From the NCBI RefSeq assembly GCF_003751445.1, contig NZ_RJUU01000002.1, positions 310,001 through 374,000 of the forward strand: a DNA stretch of 64,000 nucleotides, read 5' to 3'. The notes below the pieces were generated by a model that saw only the letters and a program-made list of their open reading frames with translations, was not told the origin of the DNA and ran no database searches. A program made the translations under genes and the position numbers. Source of the stretch: Streptomyces sp. 840.1. GTDB taxonomy: Bacteria > Actinomycetota > Actinomycetes > Streptomycetales > Streptomycetaceae. This document shows positions 29,770 to 38,113 of this stretch, piece after piece (position 1 is the stretch's first letter; each line of letters starts with the position of its first letter).

Positions 29770-31917
29770 TCAGGGGGTCGTGAGGATGACGAGCTGCCGG
29801 GTCGCCCTGGTCATCGCCACATAGCGGTCGACCGCTCCTTCGATGCCCTCCCCGAACGTCTGAGGGTCGATGAGGACGACCAGGTCGAATTCGAGCCCCT
29901 TGGTCAGCTCCGGGGCCAGCGACCGGACGCGGGGCGTCGCCCGGAACGCCGGATCGCCGACGACACAGGCGATCCCGTCGGCGTTGTCGGCGAGCCAGGT
30001 GTCGAGGATCCGGCCCAGCTCCGCCGTGGAGCCGTGCACGACCGGGAGGCCGCTGCTGCGGACGGAGGCCGGCACGTTGGCGTCGGGGAGCACGGCCCGG
30101 ATGACCGGCTCGGCCTCCGCCATGATCTCCTCCGGCGTCCGGTAGTTGATGCTCAGTGAGGCCAGGTTGATCCGGTCGAGCCCGATCCTGCTCAGCCGTT
30201 CCTGCCACGACTCGGTGAACCCGTGCCGGGCCTGGGCGCGGTCCCCGACGATGGTGAAGCTGCCGGACGGGCACCGGAGCAGCAGCATCTGCCACTCGGC
30301 GTCGGTCAGTTCCTGGGCCTCGTCCACGACGACGTGCGCGAACGGTCCGGCGAGCAGGTCCGGTTCGGTGCCGCCTGCCCCGCTGTCGTCGACCAGGGCC
30401 TCCTGGAGGTCCTTCCCGTGCAGCATCGTCACGGCGCCCTCGCCGTCGTCGTCCGCCTGCAGCAGGGTGTCGATGACCTTGTCCATGTGCTCGCGGTCGG
30501 CGGCGAGCGCGGCCTGGTGCCGGCGGCTGCGGCGGGACGCCTCCGGGTCGCCGAGGCGCTGGCGGGCCGCGTCCAGGAACGGCAGGTCGGAGACCGTCCA
30601 GGCCTGGGCGTCCGCCCGCTGGAGCCGGGACACCTCGTCGCGGCTGAGCCAGGGCGCGCATCTGCGCAGGTAGGCGGGGACCGACCACAGGTCTCCCACG
30701 ACATCGGCCGCCTCCAGCAGCGGCCACGCGCGGTCGAAGGTCGTGAGCAGCTCCCGGTTCTTCAGCAGCGACTTGCGCAGTACGGCGTCCGAGACGTCGC
30801 CCTCGTGCTTCTCGACGAGGATCGTGAGCAGCTCGTCGCGGACCTGGTCGCGCGCCTCGTTGTGCGGGGTGCCGGGCTCCGCCGCCTCGAACGCCACGGC
30901 CCAGTCGGCGGCGGTGAGCTGGATGTCGGACCAGTGGGTCGTGACCTTCATCCCCTTGGCGGGCGGCTCCTCGTAGAACCTGGCGGCCGCTTCGATCGCC
31001 GCCACCAGCTTCCCGGAGGACTTCAGCCTGGCCACCTCAGGGTCGGTCTCGGGCCCGGCCGCGGCCCCCTCCGTCACGAGGTCCCGCAGGGTGCACGTCT
31101 GCACGCCCTCCTCGCCGAGGCTGGGCAGCACGTCGGCGACGTAACCCAGGTAGGGCTGGTGCGGGCCGACGAACAGTACGCCGCCCCGGCGGTGGCCGAG
31201 CCTGGGGTCGGAGTAGAGCAGGTAGGCGGAGCGGTGCAGGGCGACGACCGTCTTGCCCGTACCGGGGCCCCCGTCGACGACGAGCGCGCCGCGGGAGCCC
31301 GCGCGGATGATGGCGTCCTGGTCGGCCTGGATGGTGCCCAGCACGTCCCGCATCCGGGCCGAGCGGTTGCTGCCCAGGCTGGCGATGAACGCGGACTGGT
31401 CGTCGAGCGCGGCGTGCCCGGCGAACCCCTCGGAGGTGAACACCTCGTCCCAGTAGTCGCTGATCCGGCCACGGGTCCAGCGGTACCTGCGGCGGCTCGC
31501 CAGCCCCATCGGGTTGGCGTGGGTGGCGCCGAAGAACGGCTCGGCCGCCGGGGAGCGCCAGTCGATGAGCAGCCGGCGGCCCGAGCTGTCGGTGAGGCCG
31601 AGTCGTCCGACGAAGAGGGGCTCGCCGTCGTCCTGAGCGACCATGTGCCCCAGGCACAGGTCCAGGCCGAAGCGGCGCAGGGCGCGCAGCCGGGCGGTCA
31701 GCCGGTGGATCTCCACGTCCCGGTCCATCGCCTGCCGGCCCGCGCCGCCGGGTGTCCGGCGCTCGGCGGCGAGCCGCTCGGTCAGTTCGGAGATCGACTC
31801 GTCGAGGCACTCGGCGATGGCCGCGAAGTGCTCCTCGTCGCCGGCGATCAGCGCCGGGTCGGCCTTGGGGGAGAGGCGGTCGGGAAGGTCGAACGCGCTG
31901 GTGGTCAGGGGGTTCAC
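29770..31917 (-). CDS. helR: RNA polymerase recycling motor HelR (rifamycin tolerance)
   Basis: This 715-residue UvrD/Rep-like SF1 ATPase is of the HelD/HelR class. It has an N-terminal coiled coil that enters RNAP (about residues 25-85), LLIDWRSPAAEPFFGATHANP, Walker A VDGGPGTGKTVVAL (216-223), an insertion, Walker B VVVDEAQELTDAEW, and LSINYRTPEEIM with YVAMTRATRQLV at the C-terminus. From memory, HelR in S. venezuelae displaces rifamycin from RNA polymerase and is preceded by a rifamycin-associated element. A matching palindrome lies 340 bases upstream (32258-32277). A housekeeping HelD is the alternative, but the N-terminus resembles HelR. Confidence 0.88.
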   Translation of the reverse strand: MNPLTTSAFDLPDRLSPKADPALIAGDEEHFAAIAECLDESISELTERLAAERRTPGGAGRQAMDRDVEIHRLTARLRALRRFGLDLCLGHMVAQDDGEPLFVGRLGLTDSSGRRLLIDWRSPAAEPFFGATHANPMGLASRRRYRWTRGRISDYWDEVFTSEGFAGHAALDDQSAFIASLGSNRSARMRDVLGTIQADQDAIIRAGSRGALVVDGGPGTGKTVVALHRSAYLLYSDPRLGHRRGGVLFVGPHQPYLGYVADVLPSLGEEGVQTCTLRDLVTEGAAAGPETDPEVARLKSSGKLVAAIEAAARFYEEPPAKGMKVTTHWSDIQLTAADWAVAFEAAEPGTPHNEARDQVRDELLTILVEKHEGDVSDAVLRKSLLKNRELLTTFDRAWPLLEAADVVGDLWSVPAYLRRCAPWLSRDEVSRLQRADAQAWTVSDLPFLDAARQRLGDPEASRRSRRHQAALAADREHMDKVIDTLLQADDDGEGAVTMLHGKDLQEALVDDSGAGGTEPDLLAGPFAHVVVDEAQELTDAEWQMLLLRCPSGSFTIVGDRAQARHGFTESWQERLSRIGLDRINLASLSINYRTPEEIMAEAEPVIRAVLPDANVPASVRSSGLPVVHGSTAELGRILDTWLADNADGIACVVGDPAFRATPRVRSLAPELTKGLEFDLVVLIDPQTFGEGIEGAVDRYVAMTRATRQLVILTTP

Positions 31918-32257
31918 GTCGTCAGCTCCGATCTGGTGCCGCGTGCGGTCGACGCGTGCGGCGGGGCGCCTGGACCGGCGCGGCGTACCTGGTGGCCATG
32001 ACGGGGGCGGGCTCCGTCGGCGCTGTACGCCGTGGCCGGGTGCCGGTCCGGGGCGCCAGGGTTTACGGGTTCTCGGTTACCTGGTCCTGGCTCGGTGGGT
32101 CCGGGCGGTTCACCCGGACCCGGACCGGGACGGAGCGAGCCCCGGCAGTGGTTCGGTCTCCACGCGCGACCCGCGGGGACGCAACAGCACTCGCACTTCG
32201 TGACTCACCCGTCTCCGCAAAATTCTGGCCTTCGGCCGATGATTCTGCGCCATGACC
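31918..32257. other. 340-base helR upstream region without a convincing gene
   Basis: This interval separates helR from the RAE-like palindrome. On the minus strand it holds a 47-codon open frame (32253 to 32110) starting four bases after the palindrome and rich in arginine. I see no ribosome-binding site or family match and do not call it. It would be the helR 5' leader if transcription starts at the element. Confidence 0.4.
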
Positions 32258-32292
32258 GGGGCCTTGCCGCAAGCCCCCCCGTGCGCTATAAG
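32258..32292 (+). promoter_or_regulatory. RAE-like palindrome overlapping a strong promoter
   Basis: GGGGCCTTGCCGCAAGCCCC (32258-32277) resembles the inverted-repeat rifamycin-associated element recalled from upstream of helR and rifamycin-inactivation genes. On the plus strand its TTGCCG (32264-32269) is followed by a 17-base spacer and TATAAG (32287-32292). This is a good promoter aimed at the TetR/MFS pair. In the minus direction (towards helR), TTGCGG with a 19-base spacer and CAGAAT is a weaker candidate. Confidence 0.6.
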
Positions 32293-32421
32293 TTCAAAGT
32301 GGCAAGGAGTGGGTTCGTGTTCACGACCCTCCGGCCGGTGCCCCGCACTTCCGGGGCCGACCGCCACGATACGGGCCCGTGGCCCGCTCTCCTCCCGCCA
32401 GGTTTCCGGCGCCCCCCCCGT

Positions 32422-32468
32422 GTTCCCCGACGGCGTACCGCACCGCGTTCCCCGACGGCGTACCGCAC
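32422..32468. repeat. 25-bp tandem direct repeat (1.9 copies)
   Basis: GTTCCCCGACGGCGTACCGC occurs at 32422 and again at 32447, a 25-base period, within the presumed 5' leader between the RAE-like promoter and the TetR gene. Confidence 0.7.
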
Positions 32469-32506
32469 GTCCCCGCGACACGCAGGGGCGTCTGACGGCA
32501 CCCGAG

Positions 32507-32544
32507 TGAGACAGAGGCGTCTCATGTGGGCTAATCTCGTCTCA
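32507..32544 (+). promoter_or_regulatory. probable TetR operator
   Basis: TGAGAC-AGAGGC-GTCTCA (32507-32524) is an inverted repeat. A further GTCTCA half site begins exactly 20 bases later at 32539 and ends on the A of the tetR start codon. Position suggests autoregulation by the downstream repressor. Confidence 0.6.
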
Positions 32545-33095
32545 TGACTCTCGATCGTGAGCAGGTGCTGCGCAGTGCCGCCGCCCTGCTGACCCGTAAA
32601 TCGACCGCCACCATGGACGAGGTCGCCAAGTCCGCCGGTATCGGCCGCGCCACCCTGCACCGGCACTTCGCCGGACGGGACGCCCTGGTCAGGGCGCTGG
32701 AGGAACGGGGAATCCAGGAGTTCGAGGCGGCGCTCGACGCCGCCGAGCTCGACCAGGGCACCTCCGAGGCGGCGTTGCGCCGGTTCGTCGCCGCCGTCGA
32801 ACCGAGCGCCGGGCTGCTCTCCTTCCTCGTGACCGAGAATCAGCTCTTCGAGGGCGGCGAGGTGAACGAGGGCTGGGACCGGCTGGACGCACGGGTCTCC
32901 GCCTTCTTCCGGCGCGGCCAGGAACGCGGCGAGATCCGCATCGACCTGACCCCCGCCTGGCTGACCGAGGCCCTCTACGGGCTGATCGGCACCGGCGCCT
33001 GGGCCGTCCAGGTGGGACGGGTGGCCGCGCAGGACTTCCAGTACATGATCGTCGAGTTGCTGCTCGGCGGCGCACGCCGGAGCGTGGAGCAATGA
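32544..33095 (+). CDS. TetR family transcriptional regulator
   Basis: This 183-residue regulator has an N-terminal HTH (about residues 5-50, TMDEVAKSAGIGRATLHRHF) and a helical ligand-binding domain. The ATG at 32544 overlaps the operator-like half site. Its stop overlaps the ATG of the DHA2 transporter gene (ATGA), so it should repress that exporter and itself in the classic QacR/EmrR style. The inducer is unknown. The RAE-like promoter about 250 bases upstream may also drive it. Confidence 0.92.
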   Translation: MTLDREQVLRSAAALLTRKSTATMDEVAKSAGIGRATLHRHFAGRDALVRALEERGIQEFEAALDAAELDQGTSEAALRRFVAAVEPSAGLLSFLVTENQLFEGGEVNEGWDRLDARVSAFFRRGQERGEIRIDLTPAWLTEALYGLIGTGAWAVQVGRVAAQDFQYMIVELLLGGARRSVEQ

Positions 33096-34636
33096 GCAGC
33101 ATGGAACAGCACCCGGAGCCCCCGACCGAGCTGCGCCGCCCCGGGCGGTGGATCGCGCTGTCCGTGCTCGTGCTCGCCGTGCTGCTGGTCGCCATCGACG
33201 CGACCGTGCTCGGTCTGGCGACCCCGTTCCTCAGCGAGGACCTGGAGCCCACCGGCACCCAGCTGCTCTGGATCGGTGACATCTACTCCTTCGTCATCGC
33301 CGGACTCCTGGTCTCCATGGGCAGCCTCGGTGACCGCATCGGCCGCAAGAAGCTGCTGCTCTGCGGGGCCACCGCCTTCGGCGCGGTCTCGGTGCTCAAC
33401 GCCTACGCGATGACGCCGGAGATGATGATCCTGGCGCGTGCCCTGCTGGGCGTCGCCGGTGCCACTCTGATGCCGTCCACCCTCGCCCTGATCCGCAACA
33501 TCTTCCACGACGCCCGCGAGCGGAGCCTCGCCATCGGCATCTGGGGGGCGGCGGCCTCGGCCGGTGCGGCGGTCGGACCGGTCGTCGGCGGTTTCCTCCT
33601 GGAGCACTTCTGGTGGGGCTCGGTCTTCCTGATCAACCTGCCCGTCATGGCCGTGCTCGTCGTCGTCGGGATCAAGCTGATCCCCGAGTCGAAGAACCCG
33701 GCGCCCGGACCGTGGGACCTGATGAGCGTCGGCCTCTCGCTGGTCGGCATGTTCGGAGTCGTGTACGCGATCAAGGAGCTGGCGGCGCACGGTGCCAGCT
33801 GGCCGGTCGCGCTCGCAGGCGTCGGGGGAGTGGCCGCGCTCGTCTGGTTCGTACGCCGGCAGTTCCGGCTTCCGGCACCACTGCTGGACATGAGGCTCTT
33901 CCACCACCGGGGCTTCTCCGGCGCCGTGCTCGCGGATCTGCTGACCATCCTCGGCCTGTCCGGCCTGGTCTTCTTCCTCTCCCAGTTCCTGCAACTGGTC
34001 CAGGGTCGCGGACCGCTGGAGGCGGGCCTGGCCGAACTGCCCGCCGCCGTCGGCGCGGTCACCGCAGGCCTGCTCGCCGGGACCACCGCTCGCCGCTTCT
34101 CGGTACGGTCCGTGGTGGCCGGGGGCCTCGGCGCCATCGGCCTGTCGCTGGCCGCGGTCGCCGCGATCCACAAGGAGACCGCGTACCCGCTGATCGGCGC
34201 CCTGCTGCTGGTCGTGGGCGTGGGCGCGGGCTTCGCCTTCACGGTGACCTCCGACGTGATCCTCTCCAGCGTCCCCAAGGAGCACGCGGGCTCCGCCTCC
34301 GCGGTCTCCGAGACGGCGTACGAGCTCGGCGCCGCGCTCGGCATCGCCCTGCTCGGCTCCGTCGTCACCGGGGTCTACCAGGACTTCGCCACTCCGGCGG
34401 GGGTACCGGCCGCCACTTCGTCGGCCGCCCACGAATCACTGGGCGGCGCCGTCGAAGTGGCCAAGACGCTCCCGGGGCAGCAGGGGACCGCTCTGGTCTC
34501 CGCCGCCCAGGACGCGTTCGTGGACGGGCTGCGGCTGGCCTCGTCCGTCGGCGCGGCCGTCCTGATCGCGACGGCGGTCGCGGCCTGGTACCTGCTGCGC
34601 GGCCAGGAGCTGGAGGAAGGCATCGTCCACGACTGA
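33092..34636 (+). CDS. MFS drug exporter, DHA2 (EmrB/QacA/SmvA-like) family
   Basis: This 514-residue protein has about 14 transmembrane segments. Motif A is GSLGDRIGRKKLLL after TM2, motif D1 is VAIDATVLGLATPFL in TM1, and motif C is the G-A-A-A-S-A-G-A-A-V-G-P-V-V-G-G stretch in TM5. This is typical of proton-coupled multidrug exporters of quaternary ammonium compounds and antibiotics. It is translationally coupled to the TetR gene. A strong hairpin at 34685-34725 ends the operon. Substrate unknown. Confidence 0.92.
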   Translation: MSSMEQHPEPPTELRRPGRWIALSVLVLAVLLVAIDATVLGLATPFLSEDLEPTGTQLLWIGDIYSFVIAGLLVSMGSLGDRIGRKKLLLCGATAFGAVSVLNAYAMTPEMMILARALLGVAGATLMPSTLALIRNIFHDARERSLAIGIWGAAASAGAAVGPVVGGFLLEHFWWGSVFLINLPVMAVLVVVGIKLIPESKNPAPGPWDLMSVGLSLVGMFGVVYAIKELAAHGASWPVALAGVGGVAALVWFVRRQFRLPAPLLDMRLFHHRGFSGAVLADLLTILGLSGLVFFLSQFLQLVQGRGPLEAGLAELPAAVGAVTAGLLAGTTARRFSVRSVVAGGLGAIGLSLAAVAAIHKETAYPLIGALLLVVGVGAGFAFTVTSDVILSSVPKEHAGSASAVSETAYELGAALGIALLGSVVTGVYQDFATPAGVPAATSSAAHESLGGAVEVAKTLPGQQGTALVSAAQDAFVDGLRLASSVGAAVLIATAVAAWYLLRGQELEEGIVHD

Positions 34637-34684
34637 CGCCCCGCCGGCTTCCGTCCCCTGAGCCGGACGGGTGGAACCGGTACG

Positions 34685-34725
34685 CGGAAGGGCCCGTACC
34701 CCCAACCGGGGTACGGGCCCTTCCG
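34685..34725. terminator. bidirectional hairpin terminator (18-bp perfect stem)
   Basis: CGGAAGGGCCCGTACCCC and its exact reverse complement enclose a 5-base loop between the convergent MFS and plsC genes. Confidence 0.88.
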
Positions 34726-34755
34726 TAAGACCTGCGTGCTGTGTCCTGAGCGGGC

Positions 34756-35427
34756 TCAGGCTGCCTTGGCCTTCGTCGCGTACATGTCGACGTACTCCTG
34801 GCCGGACAGCCGCATCACCTCGGCCATCACGGAGTCCGTCACCGCCCGCAGCACATAGCGGTCGCGGTCCATGCCCTCGTAGCGCGAGAACTCCATCGGC
34901 TCACCGAAGCGGACCGTGACTTTGCCCGGCCGGGGCACGCCCGAGCCGCCCGGCTGGAGCTTGTCCGTACCGATCATCGCGAACGGCACGACCGGCGCCC
35001 CCGTCATCAGCGTCAGCCGCGCGATACCCGTACGGCCCCGGTAGAGGCGGCCGTCGGGGGAGCGGGTGCCCTCCGGGTAGATCGCGAACGCCTTGCCCTC
35101 GTCCAGCACCCGGCGCCCGGTCATCAGCGCCGCGACACCGCCTCGGCCGCCGTCCCGGTCCACCGGGATCATGCCGACGCCCGTGAAGAACCACGCCATC
35201 AGACGGCCCTTGAGGCCCTTGCCGGTGACGTACTCGTCCTTGCCGATGAAGTACACCGGGCGTTCGCAGCAGATCGGCATGATCATCGAGTCGATGAACG
35301 TGAGGTGATTTCCCGCCAGGATGACCGGCCCGGATCCTGGAATGTTCTCGATGCCCTCCACCCGCGGCCGGAACATCAGGCGCAGGATCGGTCCGAGCAC
35401 TGCCTTGATGAGTGCGTGTCGGGACAA
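34756..35427 (-). CDS. plsC: 1-acyl-sn-glycerol-3-phosphate acyltransferase
   Basis: This 223-residue acyltransferase makes phosphatidic acid at the inner face of the membrane. Motif I is AGNHLTFIDS (H-x4-D catalytic pair, about residues 38-43), motif II VGMIPVDRDGGRGG, motif III IYPEGTRSPDGRLY, and motif IV APVVPFAMIG. The start is TTG at 35427: ACCGGAGGAACCG places GGAGG six bases upstream and homology begins there (S-R-H-A-L-I-K). In-frame ATGs further upstream (35478, 35523, 35532) lack such a site. Confidence 0.9.
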   Translation of the reverse strand: MSRHALIKAVLGPILRLMFRPRVEGIENIPGSGPVILAGNHLTFIDSMIMPICCERPVYFIGKDEYVTGKGLKGRLMAWFFTGVGMIPVDRDGGRGGVAALMTGRRVLDEGKAFAIYPEGTRSPDGRLYRGRTGIARLTLMTGAPVVPFAMIGTDKLQPGGSGVPRPGKVTVRFGEPMEFSRYEGMDRDRYVLRAVTDSVMAEVMRLSGQEYVDMYATKAKAA

Positions 35428-35659
35428 CGGTTCCTCCGGTGTAGTGGCCGGGCCGGCCGAGCGACGGATTGAGCGGTCCATGCGGGTGAGGACGATACTC
35501 GTGGGTACTCGCTGATCGCACATCGGGTTCACGCAGTGGATACGCAGTGTTGACGTGTGTTTGCGCCACGTTGGCCCGGGTGCCGCCGTCCGGACGGCCT
35601 CACTGCCTACGCTCGGGCCCCGCTCGACAGATGCCGGACATCATATGCGAGGAGCCTTC

Positions 35660-36832
35660 ATGACAGAGCGTGCGCACGCCACACCCGGACGACGGACCGT
35701 CATGGGCGTGGGGGCAGCGGTACTCGGTACCGCGGCCGTCGGCCTGTCCGGGACGGCGCGGGCCGCCGGGAACACCGCGGAGCGCTCCGGTGGCCACGGC
35801 GGCTCCGGACACCGCCTCGACCTGCCGGTGCCGACCGTCATCGGACACCGGGGCACCAGCGGATACCGTCCCGAACACACCCTCGGCTCGTACCAGCTGG
35901 CCCTCGACATGGGCGCGCACATCATCGAGCAGGACCTGGTGCCGACCCGGGACGGCCACCTCGTCTGCCGCCACGAGAACGACATCACCGCCACCACCGA
36001 CGTCTCCGCGCACCCCGAGTTCGCGAGCCGCAGGACCACCAAGACGGTCGACGGCATCCCGCTCACCGGCTGGTTCACCGAGGACTTCACCCTCGCCGAA
36101 CTGAAGACGCTGCGGGCCAAGGAGCGCATCCCGGGCAACCGCCAGAAGAACACCCTGTACGACGGCCGCTGGGAGATCCCCACCTTCGAGGAGGTCCTCC
36201 AGTGGGCCGACCGCGAGGGCCGCAGGCGCGGTAAGCAGGTCTGGCTCTACGTCGAGACCAAGCACCCCACCTACTTCCGCGGCCTCGGCCTCGGCCTGGA
36301 GGAGCGCCTCGTCAAGCTGCTGCGCCGCTACGACCGCCACCGCGCCCAGTCGCCGCTGATCCTCCAGTCCTTCGAGCCCAGCAGCATCCAGCGGCTGGCC
36401 GGGCTCGTCGCCACCCCGCGCATCGTCCTCCTCTCGGGCACCGGCACCCAGCCCTGGGACTTCACCGCGACCGGCGACCCGCGCACCACCGACGACCTGG
36501 TGAAGCCCGCCGGCCTGAAGTGGATGGCGTCCTTCGCCCAGGGCATCGGCCCGACCCTGGACCTGATCATCCCCAAGAACGCCTCCGGCGGGCTCGCCGA
36601 GCCCACCACCCTGGTGCGCGACGCGCACGCCCGGGGGCTGATCCTGCACCCCTACACGATGCGCAACGAGAACACCTTCCTGCCCGCCGACTTCCGGCGC
36701 GGCAGCGACCCGAACGCGTACGGCGACGCGTTCGGCGCCTTCGCCGCGTACTTCGCGACGGGCATCGACGGGATCTTCTCCGACAACCCGGACACGGCGC
36801 TGCTCGCGGCGGCGGACTTCGCGGGCAAGTAG
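35660..36832 (+). CDS. Tat-exported glycerophosphodiester phosphodiesterase
   Basis: This 390-residue protein has a twin-arginine signal (PGRRTVMGVGAAVLGTAAVG, about residues 9-28, ending at ARAAG). The GDPD TIM-barrel follows: GHRGTSGYRPEHTLGSYQ (about 60-77) with the HR and the E of the active site, IIEQDLVPTRDGHLVCRHE for metal binding, WLYVETKHPTYF and the C-terminal GIDGIFSDNPDTAL. It hydrolyses glycerophosphodiesters outside the cell for phosphate and glycerol scavenging. GAGGAG before ATG 35660 supports this start. It is divergent from plsC. Confidence 0.93.
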   Translation: MTERAHATPGRRTVMGVGAAVLGTAAVGLSGTARAAGNTAERSGGHGGSGHRLDLPVPTVIGHRGTSGYRPEHTLGSYQLALDMGAHIIEQDLVPTRDGHLVCRHENDITATTDVSAHPEFASRRTTKTVDGIPLTGWFTEDFTLAELKTLRAKERIPGNRQKNTLYDGRWEIPTFEEVLQWADREGRRRGKQVWLYVETKHPTYFRGLGLGLEERLVKLLRRYDRHRAQSPLILQSFEPSSIQRLAGLVATPRIVLLSGTGTQPWDFTATGDPRTTDDLVKPAGLKWMASFAQGIGPTLDLIIPKNASGGLAEPTTLVRDAHARGLILHPYTMRNENTFLPADFRRGSDPNAYGDAFGAFAAYFATGIDGIFSDNPDTALLAAADFAGK

Positions 36833-36834
36833 CG

Positions 36835-36853
36835 GACAGGCCCAGGGCCTGTC
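36835..36853. repeat. 19-bp palindrome, minimal member of the CCAGGGCCTGTC family
   Basis: GACAGGCCC-A-GGGCCTGTC is perfectly palindromic and starts two bases after the GDPD stop. It reproduces just the outer ends of repeat copies B and C, as if the interior had been deleted. Confidence 0.6.
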
Positions 36854-36961
36854 GGGCGTTCGGTGCGCCGGTCCGTCAGCACCCGGCCGGGGAGTGCCCC
36901 GGTCGGGTGGTGCGCGGCCGGTTCGGCAACCGGCCGGCGGACAACCGCGTCGGGTGGGGGC

Positions 36962-37528
36962 ATGACACTTCTCGATCTTCCCCCGGCGCCGTCCCCGCCG
37001 GCCCCTGCGGCTGTCGTCCGGACCCTGTACCCGCTGGTCAGCGCCGAGGCCGGGGCCGAGGCGGCGGCCTCGGCCACCGGCGCCGCCGTCGACCGCGCCG
37101 ATCTCGAACAGGCCGTCTGGCTGCGCCTGCTGGAACGGCTGCCCGAGCAGGGGCCGCCCGAGGACGCCGCACGCTGGGTCCGGGACACCGTGCGGGGAGA
37201 GGCCCGCCGGGCCCGCCGCGCCGCCCGCAACGAACGGCCCTACCGCGACGAGCGCGCCCCCGACCCGGCCGGCTGCCCGGAACGGGCCTTCGCCGGCGCC
37301 GACGAACGCCGGGTCCTGCGTGCCGCGGTGGACCGGCTCCCCGCCCGCTGTTCACGGCTGCTGAGAGCGCTGCTCGCCCCGCACGATCCCACCTACCGGG
37401 AGATCGCAGGGGAGTTGGCTATGTCACAGGGGAGTTTGGGCCCGATCTGTTCCCGATGCCTTGGATGTCTGCGCAGAATGCTGGCGGCGGAGGTTGTAGC
37501 TCCTGAACCGCGGGGAAAGGAGCGGTAG
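36962..37528 (+). CDS. small sigma-70-like factor (ECF-type)
   Basis: This 188-residue protein resembles a minimal sigma factor. An acidic helical region 2-like stretch (DRADLEQAVWLRLLERLPEQGPP, about residues 37-60) is followed by RWVRDTVRGEARRARRAAR, and region 4 is RAAVDRLPARCSRLLRALLAPHDPTYREIAGELAMSQGSLGP, given here in overlapping parts. The last helix carries C-S-R-C-L-G-C-L. The region 4 HTH is convincing and region 2 is atypical. No anti-sigma gene is adjacent. Start ATG 36962. Confidence 0.75.
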   Translation: MTLLDLPPAPSPPAPAAVVRTLYPLVSAEAGAEAAASATGAAVDRADLEQAVWLRLLERLPEQGPPEDAARWVRDTVRGEARRARRAARNERPYRDERAPDPAGCPERAFAGADERRVLRAAVDRLPARCSRLLRALLAPHDPTYREIAGELAMSQGSLGPICSRCLGCLRRMLAAEVVAPEPRGKER

Positions 37529-37565
37529 ACAACCGGCGGATCAGATGAGCGGGAGGCGTGCGCGG

Positions 37566-38069
37566 ATGGGCATGAGCGTGATCATCTCGGCGGCGGGCAC
37601 ACAGGACGCCGAACAGATCTTGAAACTCCAGTACCTCAGTTTTCAGAGCGAGGCGGAGCTGTACGGGAACTACCGGATCGACCCACTCGTCCAGACCCTC
37701 GACTCGCTGCGCGACGAAATCGCCACGGACCTGGTGTTCGTGGCCCGGCTCGGCGAGGAAGTCGTCGGTTCGGTACGGGGTTCGGCGGACCGGGACGGCA
37801 TCGGACAGATCGGGCGGCTCTGCGTCCACCCCAGGCTCCAGGGGCACGGCCTCGGCGCCCGGCTGCTGCGGGCGGCGGAGTCCGGCCTCGCGGAGCAGCG
37901 CGCGGCCACCCGCTTCCAACTGCACACCGGGCACCTCAGCGAGAGCAATCTGCGGCTCTACCGCCGGGCGGGTTACGCCCCCGTGGGCAACGCCACCGGC
38001 CAGGACGGCGTCCGGATGATCCTGCTGGAGAAGGAGGCCACGGCCGCCGCGTACGTGACCAGTGCCTGA
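37566..38069 (+). CDS. GNAT family N-acetyltransferase
   Basis: This 167-residue GNAT has VFVARLGEEVVGSVRG, the acetyl-CoA-binding LCVHPRLQGHGLGARLLRAAE (about residues 86-106) and NLRLYRRAGYAPVG. GGGAGG at 37551-37556 favours ATG 37566 over ATG 37545. Substrate unknown. It lies close behind the small sigma factor on the same strand and may share its mRNA. Confidence 0.83.
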   Translation: MGMSVIISAAGTQDAEQILKLQYLSFQSEAELYGNYRIDPLVQTLDSLRDEIATDLVFVARLGEEVVGSVRGSADRDGIGQIGRLCVHPRLQGHGLGARLLRAAESGLAEQRAATRFQLHTGHLSESNLRLYRRAGYAPVGNATGQDGVRMILLEKEATAAAYVTSA

Positions 38070-38113
38070 TCCGTCCGGCGCCTGATCCGTCCCGCGTCCG
38101 GCCCGTCCGGCGC

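Noticed and set aside
32110..32253. 47-codon ORF just downstream of the RAE-like palindrome, towards helR
   Set aside because: Arg/Pro-rich composition, no ribosome-binding site and no family match. It could be a leader ORF but is not supported.
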